Shown: positions 1 to 8,516 of the stretch, piece by piece
How positions within the stretch are numbered: the stretch's first letter is position 1
Layout: every line of letters starts with the position of its first letter
Origin: an uncultured Christensenella sp.
GTDB taxonomy: Bacteria > Bacillota > Clostridia > Christensenellales > UBA1242
Direction: 5' to 3'
DNA length: 64,000 bases
NCBI GenBank assembly: GCA_905195085.1
Contig: CAJJUK010000002.1
Coordinates: forward strand, 27,599 to 91,598
Notes under the pieces: model-generated
Told to the model about the DNA's origin: nothing
Database searches by the model: none
Seen by the model: the letters and a program-made list of their open reading frames with translations, nothing else
Made by a program: the position numbers and the translations under genes

Positions 1-36
1 GTGTGAAAGTTTCACATCTTTTTTTATTTTTGGAAC
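1..36. terminator. Possible hairpin terminator at window edge
   Basis: An inverted repeat (TGTGA, loop AAGTT, TCACA, possibly longer beyond the edge) is followed on the + strand by a run of seven T. It could end a + strand gene lying outside the window, and on the - strand it lies just past the stop of the lipoprotein gene, so it may serve both. The stem is cut by the window edge, so this is tentative. Confidence 0.35.
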
Positions 37-43
37 TCAGCAA

Positions 44-883
44 TTAAGCATCAACGTTAACCAATTTAACCCCCTTAATAAGGTTTGCAACTGCTGTTTC
101 ATATTCTGCGCCCATTTCTGTCTCGCTCATTTTTACTTCAACTGTTGAAGCACCTTCGTAAGTGAAAGTTTTGCCTTCGTTGTTGAAGTTAAGCATTGGA
201 TAGAAACCAGCGATGAGTTCTTCTTCAATTCCAGTCCAATCAATCTTAACATTGTTGAATTTGATTGTTCCTGTGCTTGCACCAGAAGCTGTAATTCTAC
301 CTTTATTCAAATTAACATTTTCCAAAGTAACAGTTCCAACATCGCCTGCTTCATTTCCATCAATTCCTTGTTGGTTGAAGTAAATTGAACCAGCAAAATC
401 ATAGTCACTTGGAGCATTGAATGTCATATCTTTGATGGTTACATTTTTTCCCAAAACTTCAACAGCTTTGTTGACTTCTTTCTTGCAAACAACTGTCAAG
501 TTTTTGATTGTAACATTGTCTCCAACAACTGTAATGAAGTTTTGACTTGCCCAAGCTGCATTTGGAGTGTCATGAGTAGACATCAAAGTCACATCACCTT
601 CTCCCCTGATTGTGATGCCATTTGCAACAATTGGCAAATACCAACCTGTTTGGTCGCCATAGATGATTGTTGTTGCATTTGGATCAAGATCATATGTGCC
701 TGCTTCCAAAACCCAATATTCATTATCTTTTTGATTGTTGATTGCTTCAACAAGTTCTGTTGAATTTGAAATATATTTTGCATCACTTGGAATTTTGTCT
801 TTTGAATCACCACAAGCCGCAAGTGCAACTCCGCCCACAAGAACCATAACCAAGCAAGCCATAACTGATAAAAATTTTTTCAT
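44..883 (-). CDS. Secreted lipoprotein with beta-helix-like body
   Basis: A 279-residue protein with a type II signal peptide: Lys-Lys start, hydrophobic stretch, lipobox LAAC with Cys24 as the likely lipidation site. After a short linker (CGDSKDKIP) the body is rich in short repeating strands such as TIKNLTVV, VTIKDMTF, TLENVNL and TIKFNNVKI, the pattern of a right-handed parallel beta-helix (pectate-lyase-like fold). No catalytic residues can be assigned, so a binding or structural role at the cell surface is as likely as lyase activity. The start is fixed by AAGGAGG six bases upstream of ATG. It is monocistronic and divergent from the inositol-phosphatase gene. An extended -10 (TGATATAAA, 913-921) lies upstream with a TTGACA 14 bp away, tighter than usual. 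The fold and surface location are well supported; the substrate is unknown. Confidence 0.8.
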   Translation of the reverse strand: MKKFLSVMACLVMVLVGGVALAACGDSKDKIPSDAKYISNSTELVEAINNQKDNEYWVLEAGTYDLDPNATTIIYGDQTGWYLPIVANGITIRGEGDVTLMSTHDTPNAAWASQNFITVVGDNVTIKNLTVVCKKEVNKAVEVLGKNVTIKDMTFNAPSDYDFAGSIYFNQQGIDGNEAGDVGTVTLENVNLNKGRITASGASTGTIKFNNVKIDWTGIEEELIAGFYPMLNFNNEGKTFTYEGASTVEVKMSETEMGAEYETAVANLIKGVKLVNVDA

Positions 884-1058
884 AAAATCCTCCTTTATGT
901 TTTTCTCTTTTCTTTATATCATGAAGAGATTTTGTCAAAACATTTTGAAATCTTTGACATATATATTTTATCACATCATCGAATTTTTCACAAAACAAAA
1001 ACCAAAAAAAGCAAAAAGAATTTTTGTCGAAAATCTCAATCAACTTTCCCTTTTTTGT

Positions 1059-1088
1059 TTGACTGAGAAAATTGAATTGTGAGATAAT
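1059..1088 (+). promoter_or_regulatory. Promoter of the inositol-phosphatase gene, possibly leaderless
   Basis: TTGACT (1059-1064), an 18-bp spacer, and GATAAT (1083-1088) preceded by TTGTGA. The expected transcription start, 6-7 bases after the -10, falls on or next to the ATG at 1095. No ribosome-binding site is visible between promoter and ATG. Confidence 0.6.
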
Positions 1089-1094
1089 ATACGC

Positions 1095-1877
1095 ATGAAA
1101 TCATTAAATTATTTAGATATGGCAAAATATTTGCTAAAATTAGAGAAAATCGCATATAAAAAATGTTCAAAGGAAAAAATTGATGTCAAAGACAAAGGCT
1201 CTCATGACCTTTTGACAACCCTAGATACATCTTTGGAAAAATTCATCATCAAAGACCTAAACAAAAACTTTCCAAGCGTGAAAATCGTCAGTGAAGAATT
1301 CAACAGTTCCGCAAAAGCCCGTGGAACATATTTTGTTATTGACCCGGTAGATGGGACAATCAATTTTGCAAACAGCATTTGCCTCTGGGGAATTCAAATC
1401 GCTTATATTGAAGATGATGTGACTGTTGCGAGTGCTATATACAGCCCTGCCATGGGAGAATATATGGCAGCAAAAGGTTTGGGGTCTTACAAAAACAATA
1501 AAAAATTTACAATCACACCAAAAGATGCAATTCACTCGTTGACATGTTTGGATATAAATGACTTTGAATTTGAATATGCAATGATGAAAAGTCTCAGAGA
1601 TAAAGTTTTAAAGTTTCGTGTAACTGGTGCTTGCTGTATAAACTGCATATTCATGGCTGAGGGCTGTTATGGTGCTTATGTTCAATTTGATGCAAACCCA
1701 TGGGATATGTTGCCAGGATTTTTGCTTATTGAAGAAGCTGGCGGATTGCATGAAACAGTTGATGGTTATCATCTTTTTGCTTCAAAACCGGAGACAATGG
1801 AAATGCTGAAAAAGAACATTAAAACCAACACAAAAAAACTAACTTCAACAAAAACAAAAAAGAAAAAAGAGGTTTAA
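1095..1877 (+). CDS. Inositol monophosphatase family protein
   Basis: A 260-residue member of the Mg2+/Li+-dependent inositol monophosphatase / 3'(2'),5'-bisphosphate phosphatase superfamily. Diagnostic metal and phosphate sites are present: the VSEE motif (Glu67-Glu68), DPVDGT (83-88) and the C-terminal WDMLPG (Trp203-Asp204), the usual WD-x-A/L-x-G signature. The product of such enzymes is a dephosphorylated polyol or nucleotide; the exact substrate cannot be read from sequence. The C-terminal 25 residues form a Lys/Thr-rich tail beyond the catalytic domain, resembling the tails of two other proteins here (8599 and 16319). The ATG at 1095 has no Shine-Dalgarno site and sits where transcription should begin, so the mRNA may be leaderless; Met9 is an alternative start. 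It is monocistronic and ends at a hairpin shared with the convergent glycerate kinase gene. Confidence 0.9.
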   Translation: MKSLNYLDMAKYLLKLEKIAYKKCSKEKIDVKDKGSHDLLTTLDTSLEKFIIKDLNKNFPSVKIVSEEFNSSAKARGTYFVIDPVDGTINFANSICLWGIQIAYIEDDVTVASAIYSPAMGEYMAAKGLGSYKNNKKFTITPKDAIHSLTCLDINDFEFEYAMMKSLRDKVLKFRVTGACCINCIFMAEGCYGAYVQFDANPWDMLPGFLLIEEAGGLHETVDGYHLFASKPETMEMLKKNIKTNTKKLTSTKTKKKKEV

Positions 1878-1892
1878 ACCCTGTGAAAATAC

Positions 1893-1930
1893 AAAAAATA
1901 AAACTGAATTATTTGTCAGTTTTATTTTTT
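1893..1930. terminator. Bidirectional terminator, 15-bp stem
   Basis: AAAAAATAAAACTGA (1893-1907) pairs perfectly with TCAGTTTTATTTTTT (1916-1930) around the loop ATTATTTG. A/T runs on both sides give a U-tract in either direction, so it ends both the + strand phosphatase and the - strand glycerate kinase. The last six codons and stop of the glycerate kinase lie inside it. Confidence 0.85.
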
Positions 1931-3000
1931 AAATATTCTCTCAAATTTTTTCTTAAATTAATTTCTGTGTTTTTTATGTTTTCTTCAAGCGATAAATTTC
2001 TATCATTTATGCTTATAATTTCAAAATCATTTTCTTTTGAATTGTTTACACCGCAAAATGCAACAAAATTTTTGTCATTACACTTCTTTTTAAGAGAATA
2101 AACAACCTTTCCAAACTTTGATTGGCTATCGATTTTTCCTTCACCAGTAATCACCAAATCTGCTCTTTTTATTTTGTTTTCAATATTCATAAGATTAAAA
2201 AAGGTTTCAATTCCACTTTGAAGTTGAGCATCCAAAAAGAACATGGCACCGGCTCCAAGACCGCCCGCAGCACCTGCTCCTTCAACAGAGGAAAAATCTT
2301 GTCCATAAGACTTACAAACTGAACTGAAAGCTTTCAGATTGTCGTCCAAAAAAACAGCTTCCTCATCAGTGGCACCTTTTTGCTTTGCATAGACAAATGC
2401 CGCTCCAGTCTTTCCATATAAAACATTTTTAACATCACATAAAGCAACAAACTTAACTTCTTTATTATTTTTCGGAAAAATGATTTTTTTAATCTGACTC
2501 AATGAACCACCCGTTGGAACAAACTCTTCGCCTTTTTCATTAAGAAATTTGTAACCAACACCAGCAGCCATTCCGCATCCGGCATCATTTGTTGAACTTC
2601 CACCCAACGTCAAGTAAATCAATTTCGCACCTTTTTGTATGGCATCAGAAATTTGCTCGCCCATTCCAAAAGTGGTTGTTTTTAGTGGATTTTTAAATTT
2701 CGTTTTTAACAGACCTGCCGTTTCTGCACACTCAATAAATGCAACATCACCCTTAATTGCATAACGAGCCTCTGTTTTTTCGAAGTTTGCGTTGGCAAAT
2801 TTCTTTTGAATAATTTTTGCATTTAGATTCCTTACAAAGCAGTCTAAACTTCCTTCCCCACCATCTGCAAGTGGGCAAACAATAACTTCAATTTTTTCAT
2901 CAAACTTTTTTATTTCATCTCTTGCGATTTCACAAAATTGCTCCGCCGTCAAACTTCCCTTAAATTTATCTGGAGCCACTAAAACAGTTTTTAATTTCAT
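1909..3000 (-). CDS. glxK: Glycerate kinase (GlxK/GarK family)
   Basis: A 363-residue glycerate kinase of the GlxK/GarK type, which phosphorylates D-glycerate with ATP. Family motifs: N-terminal APDKFKGSLTA, PLADGGEGSLDC, the Gly-rich GGSSTNDAGCGMAAG, GAGAAGGLGAGAMFF and the C-terminal VITGEGKID. It is slightly shorter than the usual ~375-380 residues but no motif is missing. The start codon follows the stop of the upstream peptidase gene by one base (TGA-C-ATG), so translation is probably coupled. The final codons and stop lie inside the bidirectional terminator, so transcription and translation end together. The product would feed three-carbon acids into glycolysis. Family assignment is firm; whether it makes 2- or 3-phosphoglycerate is not visible in the sequence. 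Confidence 0.93.
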   Translation of the reverse strand: MKLKTVLVAPDKFKGSLTAEQFCEIARDEIKKFDEKIEVIVCPLADGGEGSLDCFVRNLNAKIIQKKFANANFEKTEARYAIKGDVAFIECAETAGLLKTKFKNPLKTTTFGMGEQISDAIQKGAKLIYLTLGGSSTNDAGCGMAAGVGYKFLNEKGEEFVPTGGSLSQIKKIIFPKNNKEVKFVALCDVKNVLYGKTGAAFVYAKQKGATDEEAVFLDDNLKAFSSVCKSYGQDFSSVEGAGAAGGLGAGAMFFLDAQLQSGIETFFNLMNIENKIKRADLVITGEGKIDSQSKFGKVVYSLKKKCNDKNFVAFCGVNNSKENDFEIISINDRNLSLEENIKNTEINLRKNLREYLKNKTDK

Positions 3001-3001
3001 G

Positions 3002-4231
3002 TCAAAAACCTTTGTATTCTTTACTTAAAATTCTAGTTTTCTTATTCCAGTAATTTCTAAAATATAATCCGCCATGAATGTGAATCTTTTTATCTTTAAC
3101 TCTGTCAAGATAGGAGTCAACAAAGGCATTTTCCTTATCAAAACAATACTCAGAAACCTTTGCAAGTTCAGTTTCATTTTTTGCATCTGATGCTTTTCTG
3201 ATGAATTCTTCTTGCAATTGTTCTGCAGCTTGCAAATATTCATCAACATCTATGTTCCCACTCATGATGTGTCTATTCAATTTTTCATGCTTAAGCCAAT
3301 ATTTCAAAGCAACTTCTTCATCTTCAGGCAAAATTTCTGCATCTTTTGTAAGTGGTTTGTAAATTGAAAGACATGGAAAAGATGAACCAGTAACAAAATA
3401 CATCTTATTTATTTCTCCAAAATAACTTCCCGTTGTTTGATCTCCAAAAAGATTTCCTGCATGCATACAAACACTATCGGTTGAACTTTTGTTGACATCA
3501 ACCTTATTGGAACTATGGCAGCATAATGTTTTTTTCATCAAATCAAAAGGCTCTCCTTCTTGCGTCAAAGCATCAAAAGTTGCCTTTTTTCTTTTTTCAG
3601 CACCAGCCACTAATGTGAAAAGATTGTTTTGAAATTTCTTTTTGAAATCTCCTTCAAAATTTGATGATTTTCGATCATAATCTTCTCCAATGCTTAAACA
3701 ATTGGAAATCGTTGCAATGTCCATAACTTTTTTTACGACATAATTTCTTCCAGCTGTTTCAAGAACATATGCTTCATCGTTGTCAGCAATTAAGAACGCA
3801 TTATCATAATAAAATTTTTTATCAAATCCACAGTTGCCGTGTTGCCCATAAGTCTCAAGCAGGGAGATTATGCAATCCACTGCCTCGCTTGATGTTTTGC
3901 ATCTTTCCAATGCAAGACGCAACATATCCATGCCAATAAGTCCATTTTGTTTTTCTCTCTTGACATTCGTAAAAACTGCCTCATTACCAATGTTGAGACC
4001 AAACTCATTCCAACCCATTTCAGCACCCCAAATCCAATGCGGTTTTAAAAGCACGCACGCATTTGTATACTCCACCTGTGGAATTTCAATATAAGTTGTT
4101 TTTACCATTTCACCTTTTTTAAAATTTCTTTCAGGTTCCCTAATCATAAGGTGGGCCTCATTTGGTGAACGGTCACTATTTTTGCCGAAATAACTTTTCC
4201 CATTCCTTTTAAAATAAATAGTATCACACAT
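3002..4231 (-). CDS. C69-family (secernin-like) peptidase
   Basis: A 409-residue N-terminal-nucleophile hydrolase of peptidase family C69 (dipeptidase A / secernin type). Cys2 directly follows the initiator Met in MCDTIYF, so removal of Met exposes the Cys nucleophile. Further family features are NSDRSPNEAH near the N-terminus, GWNEFGLNIGNEAVFTN and YVLETAGRNYVV. It lacks a signal peptide, so a cytoplasmic dipeptidase or amidase role is likely. The ATG has a strong GAAGGAGGA site upstream. It lies 92 bp downstream of the FrhB-like gene with no clear terminator between, and one base upstream of glycerate kinase, so it may be part of a longer operon. The real substrate could be a dipeptide or another amide. 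Confidence 0.85.
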   Translation of the reverse strand: MCDTIYFKRNGKSYFGKNSDRSPNEAHLMIREPERNFKKGEMVKTTYIEIPQVEYTNACVLLKPHWIWGAEMGWNEFGLNIGNEAVFTNVKREKQNGLIGMDMLRLALERCKTSSEAVDCIISLLETYGQHGNCGFDKKFYYDNAFLIADNDEAYVLETAGRNYVVKKVMDIATISNCLSIGEDYDRKSSNFEGDFKKKFQNNLFTLVAGAEKRKKATFDALTQEGEPFDLMKKTLCCHSSNKVDVNKSSTDSVCMHAGNLFGDQTTGSYFGEINKMYFVTGSSFPCLSIYKPLTKDAEILPEDEEVALKYWLKHEKLNRHIMSGNIDVDEYLQAAEQLQEEFIRKASDAKNETELAKVSEYCFDKENAFVDSYLDRVKDKKIHIHGGLYFRNYWNKKTRILSKEYKGF

Positions 4232-4323
4232 AATCTATCCTCCTTCAAATTATGTTTTGAAACTTATTAAAGCCGTTTCTGAAATTGGTAAAATTCAAAT
4301 TTGCAATCATCGTTTCTTTCTTT

Positions 4324-5439
4324 TTAGAACAATCTGTTTCCGTATCTTTTGACAACCTTTTCAAAAGGTAGTTTTTTGAAATCTCTCATAAATCTTGCTC
4401 TCTCATATGACTTAAGCGTTGAGCGTTTAATCATTGGGTTGTGTTTTATTGCCTTGTCAAAATCCACTTGACGGTAAGTTGTTTTGTCTTTAATCTCATC
4501 AAACAACTCCTGCCCTTTTTGAGAATGAATCAAAACCAGAGAAATTCCTTTTCCATCATTCAAATCAGGGACAACCCTTTTTGCTCCCCAAAAGTCTGCC
4601 AGTGTTATGTCACTTGGTCTATGAATGTCTTTGAAAGCACATTTGTGACATGATGGTCTGAGACATTTGTTGAAGAAAAAGAATTTCATCATCGGATCTT
4701 TGTAATTTGGTGACTTGATATATTCAGTCCCATTATCAAAAGACATATAAAAAGAAGTTTTCTTTTGTCCTTCAATTTTCTTTCGGAAAGAAACACTTGT
4801 CACTTTTGCCTGGGCATCATTCTCTCGATATTGCACATAGTTTTCCCAAACTTTTGGAGAAGGAACACCATGACAAATTATATCCTGTGTATATAAGTTT
4901 TCATAAGGTTTGACCAAGAACTTCAAAAGCCCGCCGATTTGACAAGGAGTTCCCGTAAACAAAACTTTTCTGCCAGAGTCAAGAAATTTTTTTGCGTCTT
5001 TATAACATTCTCCGATTCGACTTTGGACATATTTTGAAACTCTCAACTTTTTCAAATCTTCAACTTTTTCAATGCCAATATGTTCAACTCCAAAGTTCTC
5101 ATTGAAAGCAGCACCAAAAACAACTCCACCCTGTGACAAAACACATTCTGCAAGCAAAGAAAATGCACCACCCGAAGAAGAATTCAATCTCACTTGCAAA
5201 TCATTGTTGACAACGGCATAGGCCTTTGGAAATTCGTTTATCTGACTTTGTTCGATTTTTTGTTTATGCAAAATAGGACAAATCCTTTCACACAAACCAC
5301 AATTAATACAACGCTCCATGTCAATTTTTGGATATAAAAATCCTTCATCGTCATAGACCATTTCAATACATTGTTTGGGGCAAATGCTTGCACAAGCATG
5401 ACAGCCACAACACTTTCTCTTGTCTGTTATGGCAATCAT
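4324..5439 (-). CDS. FrhB/FdhB-like iron-sulfur protein (polysaccharide cluster type)
   Basis: A 371-residue protein with two [4Fe-4S] ferredoxin motifs at the N-terminus (Cys10, 13, 16, 20 and Cys44, 47, 50, 54, each CxxCxxCxxxCP). A coenzyme F420 hydrogenase/dehydrogenase beta-subunit domain follows, with FGAAF, LFTGTPCQIGGLLKFL, DIICHGVPSPKVWENY and DITLADFWG. In bacteria without F420 metabolism this architecture is typically found beside polysaccharide pyruvyl transferases in surface-polysaccharide clusters, as here. Its ATG abuts the TAA of the pyruvyl transferase (TAAATG), and the ribosome site is formed by the run of nine G at the end of that gene. It is the last clear member of the 4.3-8.4 kb operon. 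A redox or flavin-linked role in surface-glycan modification is likely; the substrate is unknown. Confidence 0.88.
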   Translation of the reverse strand: MIAITDKRKCCGCHACASICPKQCIEMVYDDEGFLYPKIDMERCINCGLCERICPILHKQKIEQSQINEFPKAYAVVNNDLQVRLNSSSGGAFSLLAECVLSQGGVVFGAAFNENFGVEHIGIEKVEDLKKLRVSKYVQSRIGECYKDAKKFLDSGRKVLFTGTPCQIGGLLKFLVKPYENLYTQDIICHGVPSPKVWENYVQYRENDAQAKVTSVSFRKKIEGQKKTSFYMSFDNGTEYIKSPNYKDPMMKFFFFNKCLRPSCHKCAFKDIHRPSDITLADFWGAKRVVPDLNDGKGISLVLIHSQKGQELFDEIKDKTTYRQVDFDKAIKHNPMIKRSTLKSYERARFMRDFKKLPFEKVVKRYGNRLF

Positions 5440-6495
5440 TTATGTCCCCCCCCCACGAGTTTCAATGCTGTTTAAAGCATTTTTGAGGAAGGAAAGACTC
5501 TTCTCTCTTTCTTGTTTGATTTTTTCTCTCACTTCTGAATAATCCAACGCAAAATAATCTTTTTCTTGCAGTTTTTCCCAGTTTCTATCTTCAAGATCAG
5601 TCATTTTCAAAAGAGTTTTAATTCTTGATTTTGTGCTTTTGAAAGATAAGAAAGACACAAAAGGTTTTTCCAAAATGATTGACATGGCATGTCCATGGAA
5701 AGAATTTGTGCAAACCAGTTTTGCACCAAGAAGCAAATCAATAAATTGACTTGGGTTTGCTTTGTAGAACTTATCAAATGATTTGTTCATGTTGACAACT
5801 TCAAGGTTATATTTTTTTGCAATTTCTTTGACTTTTTGCTTATATTCTTTCTTTGGCGCAAGGAAATATGTCACAATATAATCTTTTGGTTTGTTTTTGA
5901 CAGGTTCCGCAAACTTCTCCCAATCTTTTTTCTCCAAAAGGAAAGTTGGGTCAACAACCAATTCTGCTTTTCCAGCACCAATTTGCTTCTCAATGATGTT
6001 CTTCCCTTCATTTTCTCTGACGGAAAGATATTTGATATGAGAAAGTCCCTCAGAAAATTCACCTTTCAATTTTTCTGGCAAACTTTCAATCCCAAAACTT
6101 GGAGCATAAGCAACACATTTTTCTTTGTCAGCAAATTTCAAAAAACTAACAAATTTGTTTGCCATATATTTCGGATTCCAAACCTGATCACTTCCAATGA
6201 TGAAAGCATCAAACTCGTCGTTAAGTTTTTCCAATTTTTTCTTGGAATAGTTGTTGATTATGACATTGTGAAAATGTTTTTTGGTATGTTTTTTTGATTT
6301 GTTCATTCTGCTTATAACAGGAATGAAAGGCAAACAACCTGCAACAGGCAAAACATAGGCATAAACTTTCTTTGGTGTGATTGCAAAAGTGGTAACTTCA
6401 TGACCCATTTTGATCAATGTTTGCTCCAAAGCATAGTTTTGCAGTCTATTCCCATGATTAAAGAAATCATAAATTGTGACAATCCCAACTTTCAT
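5440..6495 (-). CDS. Polysaccharide pyruvyl transferase family protein
   Basis: A 351-residue member of the polysaccharide pyruvyl transferase family (CsaB/WcaK-like), which adds pyruvate ketals to surface sugars using phosphoenolpyruvate. Visible motifs: GNRLQNYALEQTL near the N-terminus, FIIGSDQVWNPKY, VDPTFLL and the C-terminal TNSFHGHAMSIILEKPFVSF, the usual active-site region. The start has an AGGAC site seven bases upstream. It follows the ABC permease after 12 bp and abuts the FrhB-like gene. The last codons are three GGG in a homopolymer of nine G, giving a C-terminus of Gly-Gly-Gly-Thr; slippage there would change the tail of this protein and the ribosome site of the next. The pyruvylated polymer is unknown. 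Confidence 0.88.
   Translation of the reverse strand: MKVGIVTIYDFFNHGNRLQNYALEQTLIKMGHEVTTFAITPKKVYAYVLPVAGCLPFIPVISRMNKSKKHTKKHFHNVIINNYSKKKLEKLNDEFDAFIIGSDQVWNPKYMANKFVSFLKFADKEKCVAYAPSFGIESLPEKLKGEFSEGLSHIKYLSVRENEGKNIIEKQIGAGKAELVVDPTFLLEKKDWEKFAEPVKNKPKDYIVTYFLAPKKEYKQKVKEIAKKYNLEVVNMNKSFDKFYKANPSQFIDLLLGAKLVCTNSFHGHAMSIILEKPFVSFLSFKSTKSRIKTLLKMTDLEDRNWEKLQEKDYFALDYSEVREKIKQEREKSLSFLKNALNSIETRGGGT
5446..5454 (-). repeat. Homopolymer of nine G (C on + strand) at a gene junction
   Basis: Nine consecutive C on the + strand, so nine G in the transcript. They form three Gly codons at the end of the pyruvyl transferase and also the Shine-Dalgarno sequence of the FrhB-like gene, six bases before its ATG. 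Such a tract is prone to replication slippage; it is also prone to sequencing error. Confidence 0.7.
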
Positions 6496-6507
6496 TTTTT
6501 TGTCCTT

Positions 6508-7488
6508 TTATTTTGTCTTTTGTGCCGACTTTTTGCGTTTTTTAAGTTTCTTCCCCACCATAAAGAAATTTGTTCTCTTGTTTGAATAGAAAATCACAAT
6601 CAAAGATGCAAAAAGAACAATGGAAATCAAAATAACCAAAACCATCCAACCCGCGGTGATTTTATGTCCGAAGAAATCCAAATTGAAGTAACTATCAAGC
6701 AGGTTTGTCAACACATCTTCTGGAATGTCCAAATGTCTAATGATTCCACCCATAAAATAATTTCTGAATAGTCCCGCAGAATATGTCCCTGGGATGAAAC
6801 AAGCAATGTATTGCATATAATTTGGAAGCATAGAAAATGGAAGATATGCTCCAATCAAAAATCCTATTGCCGCACTAAACACACCATTAAGCGCCGCCAA
6901 TGCACTTGTTGACTTGATGAATCCGCAAATAAGCACCATAAAGAATGATGAAGACAGAACTGAAATGACCATGACGCAAACTATTGTCAAGAAATCGGCA
7001 AAACTCATCATAAGCCCACCAGTTCCGGCAAGATAGCAAATTGCAAGCATCAAAACAATGAAGCAAATTGTGAAAGTAATCAAGAAGCAAGAAATGATGT
7101 AACTCAAATAAAGCACCCATCTCTTGACAGGAGAAGAAATGATGTCGTTGACATTTCCACTCATTCTGTCACGAACCATGACGATGTTGGCATTCAATGC
7201 AACGGTGATGCAAGAAACACCCATAACACCAGAAATCATCCAGTTGTTGACAATTGCTTTGACTTCTGTGTCGGTGATCATTCCTGCATATCCTTGAGAC
7301 TCGAACATATCCATAATGGAATTTGCTTGCAAATCTCCCAAAAACAAAATATAAACCAAAAGAATGATGATAGGTGCCAAAACAGAGAAGAACACCGTCA
7401 TCTTGTCCTTCATATACAACTTGATGTTTCTTTTGATCAAAACACCGAGCGATAACCAATTGCTACATTTATTCGTTGTTTTCTCCAT
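6508..7488 (-). CDS. ABC-2 type exporter permease
   Basis: A membrane protein of about 326 residues of the ABC-2 family (DrrB/YadH-like). It has a cytoplasmic N-terminus, a first transmembrane segment around residues 29-50 (FSVLAPIIILLVYILFLG), an extracellular loop, then a block of four hydrophobic segments, and a last segment near residues 280-305 before a Lys/Arg-rich C-terminus (KKLKKRKKSAQKTK). It pairs with the ATPase encoded just upstream, whose last codons it overlaps. ATG at 7488 is preferred; an in-frame TTG at 7494, nearer a GGGGAAG site, is an alternative. Together they would form an exporter. The genes downstream suggest a polysaccharide or lipid-linked substrate, but drug or lipid export is equally compatible with the family. 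Confidence 0.88.
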   Translation of the reverse strand: MEKTTNKCSNWLSLGVLIKRNIKLYMKDKMTVFFSVLAPIIILLVYILFLGDLQANSIMDMFESQGYAGMITDTEVKAIVNNWMISGVMGVSCITVALNANIVMVRDRMSGNVNDIISSPVKRWVLYLSYIISCFLITFTICFIVLMLAICYLAGTGGLMMSFADFLTIVCVMVISVLSSSFFMVLICGFIKSTSALAALNGVFSAAIGFLIGAYLPFSMLPNYMQYIACFIPGTYSAGLFRNYFMGGIIRHLDIPEDVLTNLLDSYFNLDFFGHKITAGWMVLVILISIVLFASLIVIFYSNKRTNFFMVGKKLKKRKKSAQKTK

Positions 7489-8401
7489 GTTCAAAATTCT
7501 TCCCCGTAATACTTAGGAACACGTCGTCCATGTCCCCTTTTAATATTTCAAAATCTGTCAGATATTTGTCGTACTTATTCAAATAATATTTTGCCTCTTC
7601 ACTGTTTTTGATTTTAATCTTGTAATATTCTCCAGAATATTCCAACTTTTTCCCTGTGTCCTTTTTGAACTCATCTTCAAAGTCTTCATTTTCTGGCATA
7701 AATGCTTTGATGTAATCTCCAGCATAAAGAGTTTTCAACTTGTGTGGAGTGTCATTCGCAACAATATGTCCTGAGTCCAACATAACCACCCTGTCTGCCT
7801 TGTTTGCTTCTTCCATATAGTGCGTTGTCAAAAAAACTGTCATTTTTCTTGATTGACGCAAGTCTTCAATCAAGTTCCAAATCTTTCTTCTGGTTTGTGG
7901 GTCAAGTCCTGTTGTAGGTTCGTCCAAAATCAAAATCTTTGGATAGTTGATAAGCGCTCTTGCAATGTCCACTCTTCTTCTTTGCCCGCCACTAAGATTT
8001 TTCACGGTCTTTTTCAAAAGTTTTCCAAGATCAAGAAGTTCTGTGATTTCCCAAACTCTTTCCTTCAAGGCTTTGCCTTTGAGTCCATAGAAACCACCCC
8101 TGATCATCAAGTTTTCTTTGACAGTCAAAATTCCGTCAAGTGTAGAATTTTGGAAAACAACACCGATCAAGTGTTTGATTTCATTGGCGTCCTTGTCCAA
8201 ATCAAGCCCATTAATCAAAATTTGTCCACTATCCTTTTTGAGAATCGAACAAATGATATTGATTGTGGTGGATTTCCCCGCCCCATTCAATCCAAGAAAA
8301 GCAAAAAGACTACCTTCTTTCACATTGAAAGAAATTCCATCGACCGCTTTAACATCACCATAATATTTTTTCAGGTCGTGTATTTCAATTATATTTTTCA
8401 T
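7469..8401 (-). CDS. ABC exporter ATP-binding protein
   Basis: A 310-residue ABC ATPase with a complete nucleotide-binding domain: Walker A GLNGAGKST (37-45), Q-loop VVFQNST (Gln84), signature LSGGQ (136-140), Walker B ILILDEP (156-162) and switch His194. The domain is of the DrrA/CcmA type that partners ABC-2 permeases, and about 80 C-terminal residues form the extra domain usual for this group. Start: ATG preceded by AAGGA at seven bases. It is the first gene of the four-gene operon and is read from a promoter with TTGGCG and TATAAT 17 bp apart. It hydrolyses ATP to drive export through the permease encoded next. Confidence 0.92.
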   Translation of the reverse strand: MKNIIEIHDLKKYYGDVKAVDGISFNVKEGSLFAFLGLNGAGKSTTINIICSILKKDSGQILINGLDLDKDANEIKHLIGVVFQNSTLDGILTVKENLMIRGGFYGLKGKALKERVWEITELLDLGKLLKKTVKNLSGGQRRRVDIARALINYPKILILDEPTTGLDPQTRRKIWNLIEDLRQSRKMTVFLTTHYMEEANKADRVVMLDSGHIVANDTPHKLKTLYAGDYIKAFMPENEDFEDEFKKDTGKKLEYSGEYYKIKIKNSEEAKYYLNKYDKYLTDFEILKGDMDDVFLSITGKNFEHGENNE

Positions 8402-8436
8402 TCCATATCCTTATAGATAGTTAATTTTTCTTATAC

Positions 8437-8465
8437 ATTATATCACACACAAGCCAAATCGCCAA
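8437..8465 (-). promoter_or_regulatory. Promoter of the ABC / surface-polysaccharide operon
   Basis: On the - strand TTGGCG (8465-8460), a 17-bp spacer and TATAAT (8442-8437), with TGTGA directly before the -10 (extended -10). The predicted transcript starts near 8430, about 29 bases before the ATG of the ATPase gene. Confidence 0.75.
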
Positions 8466-8516
8466 AAGAATACTGCTTTATGCAGGAATATTTTTTAAAT
8501 TAATTTGTCAATTATA

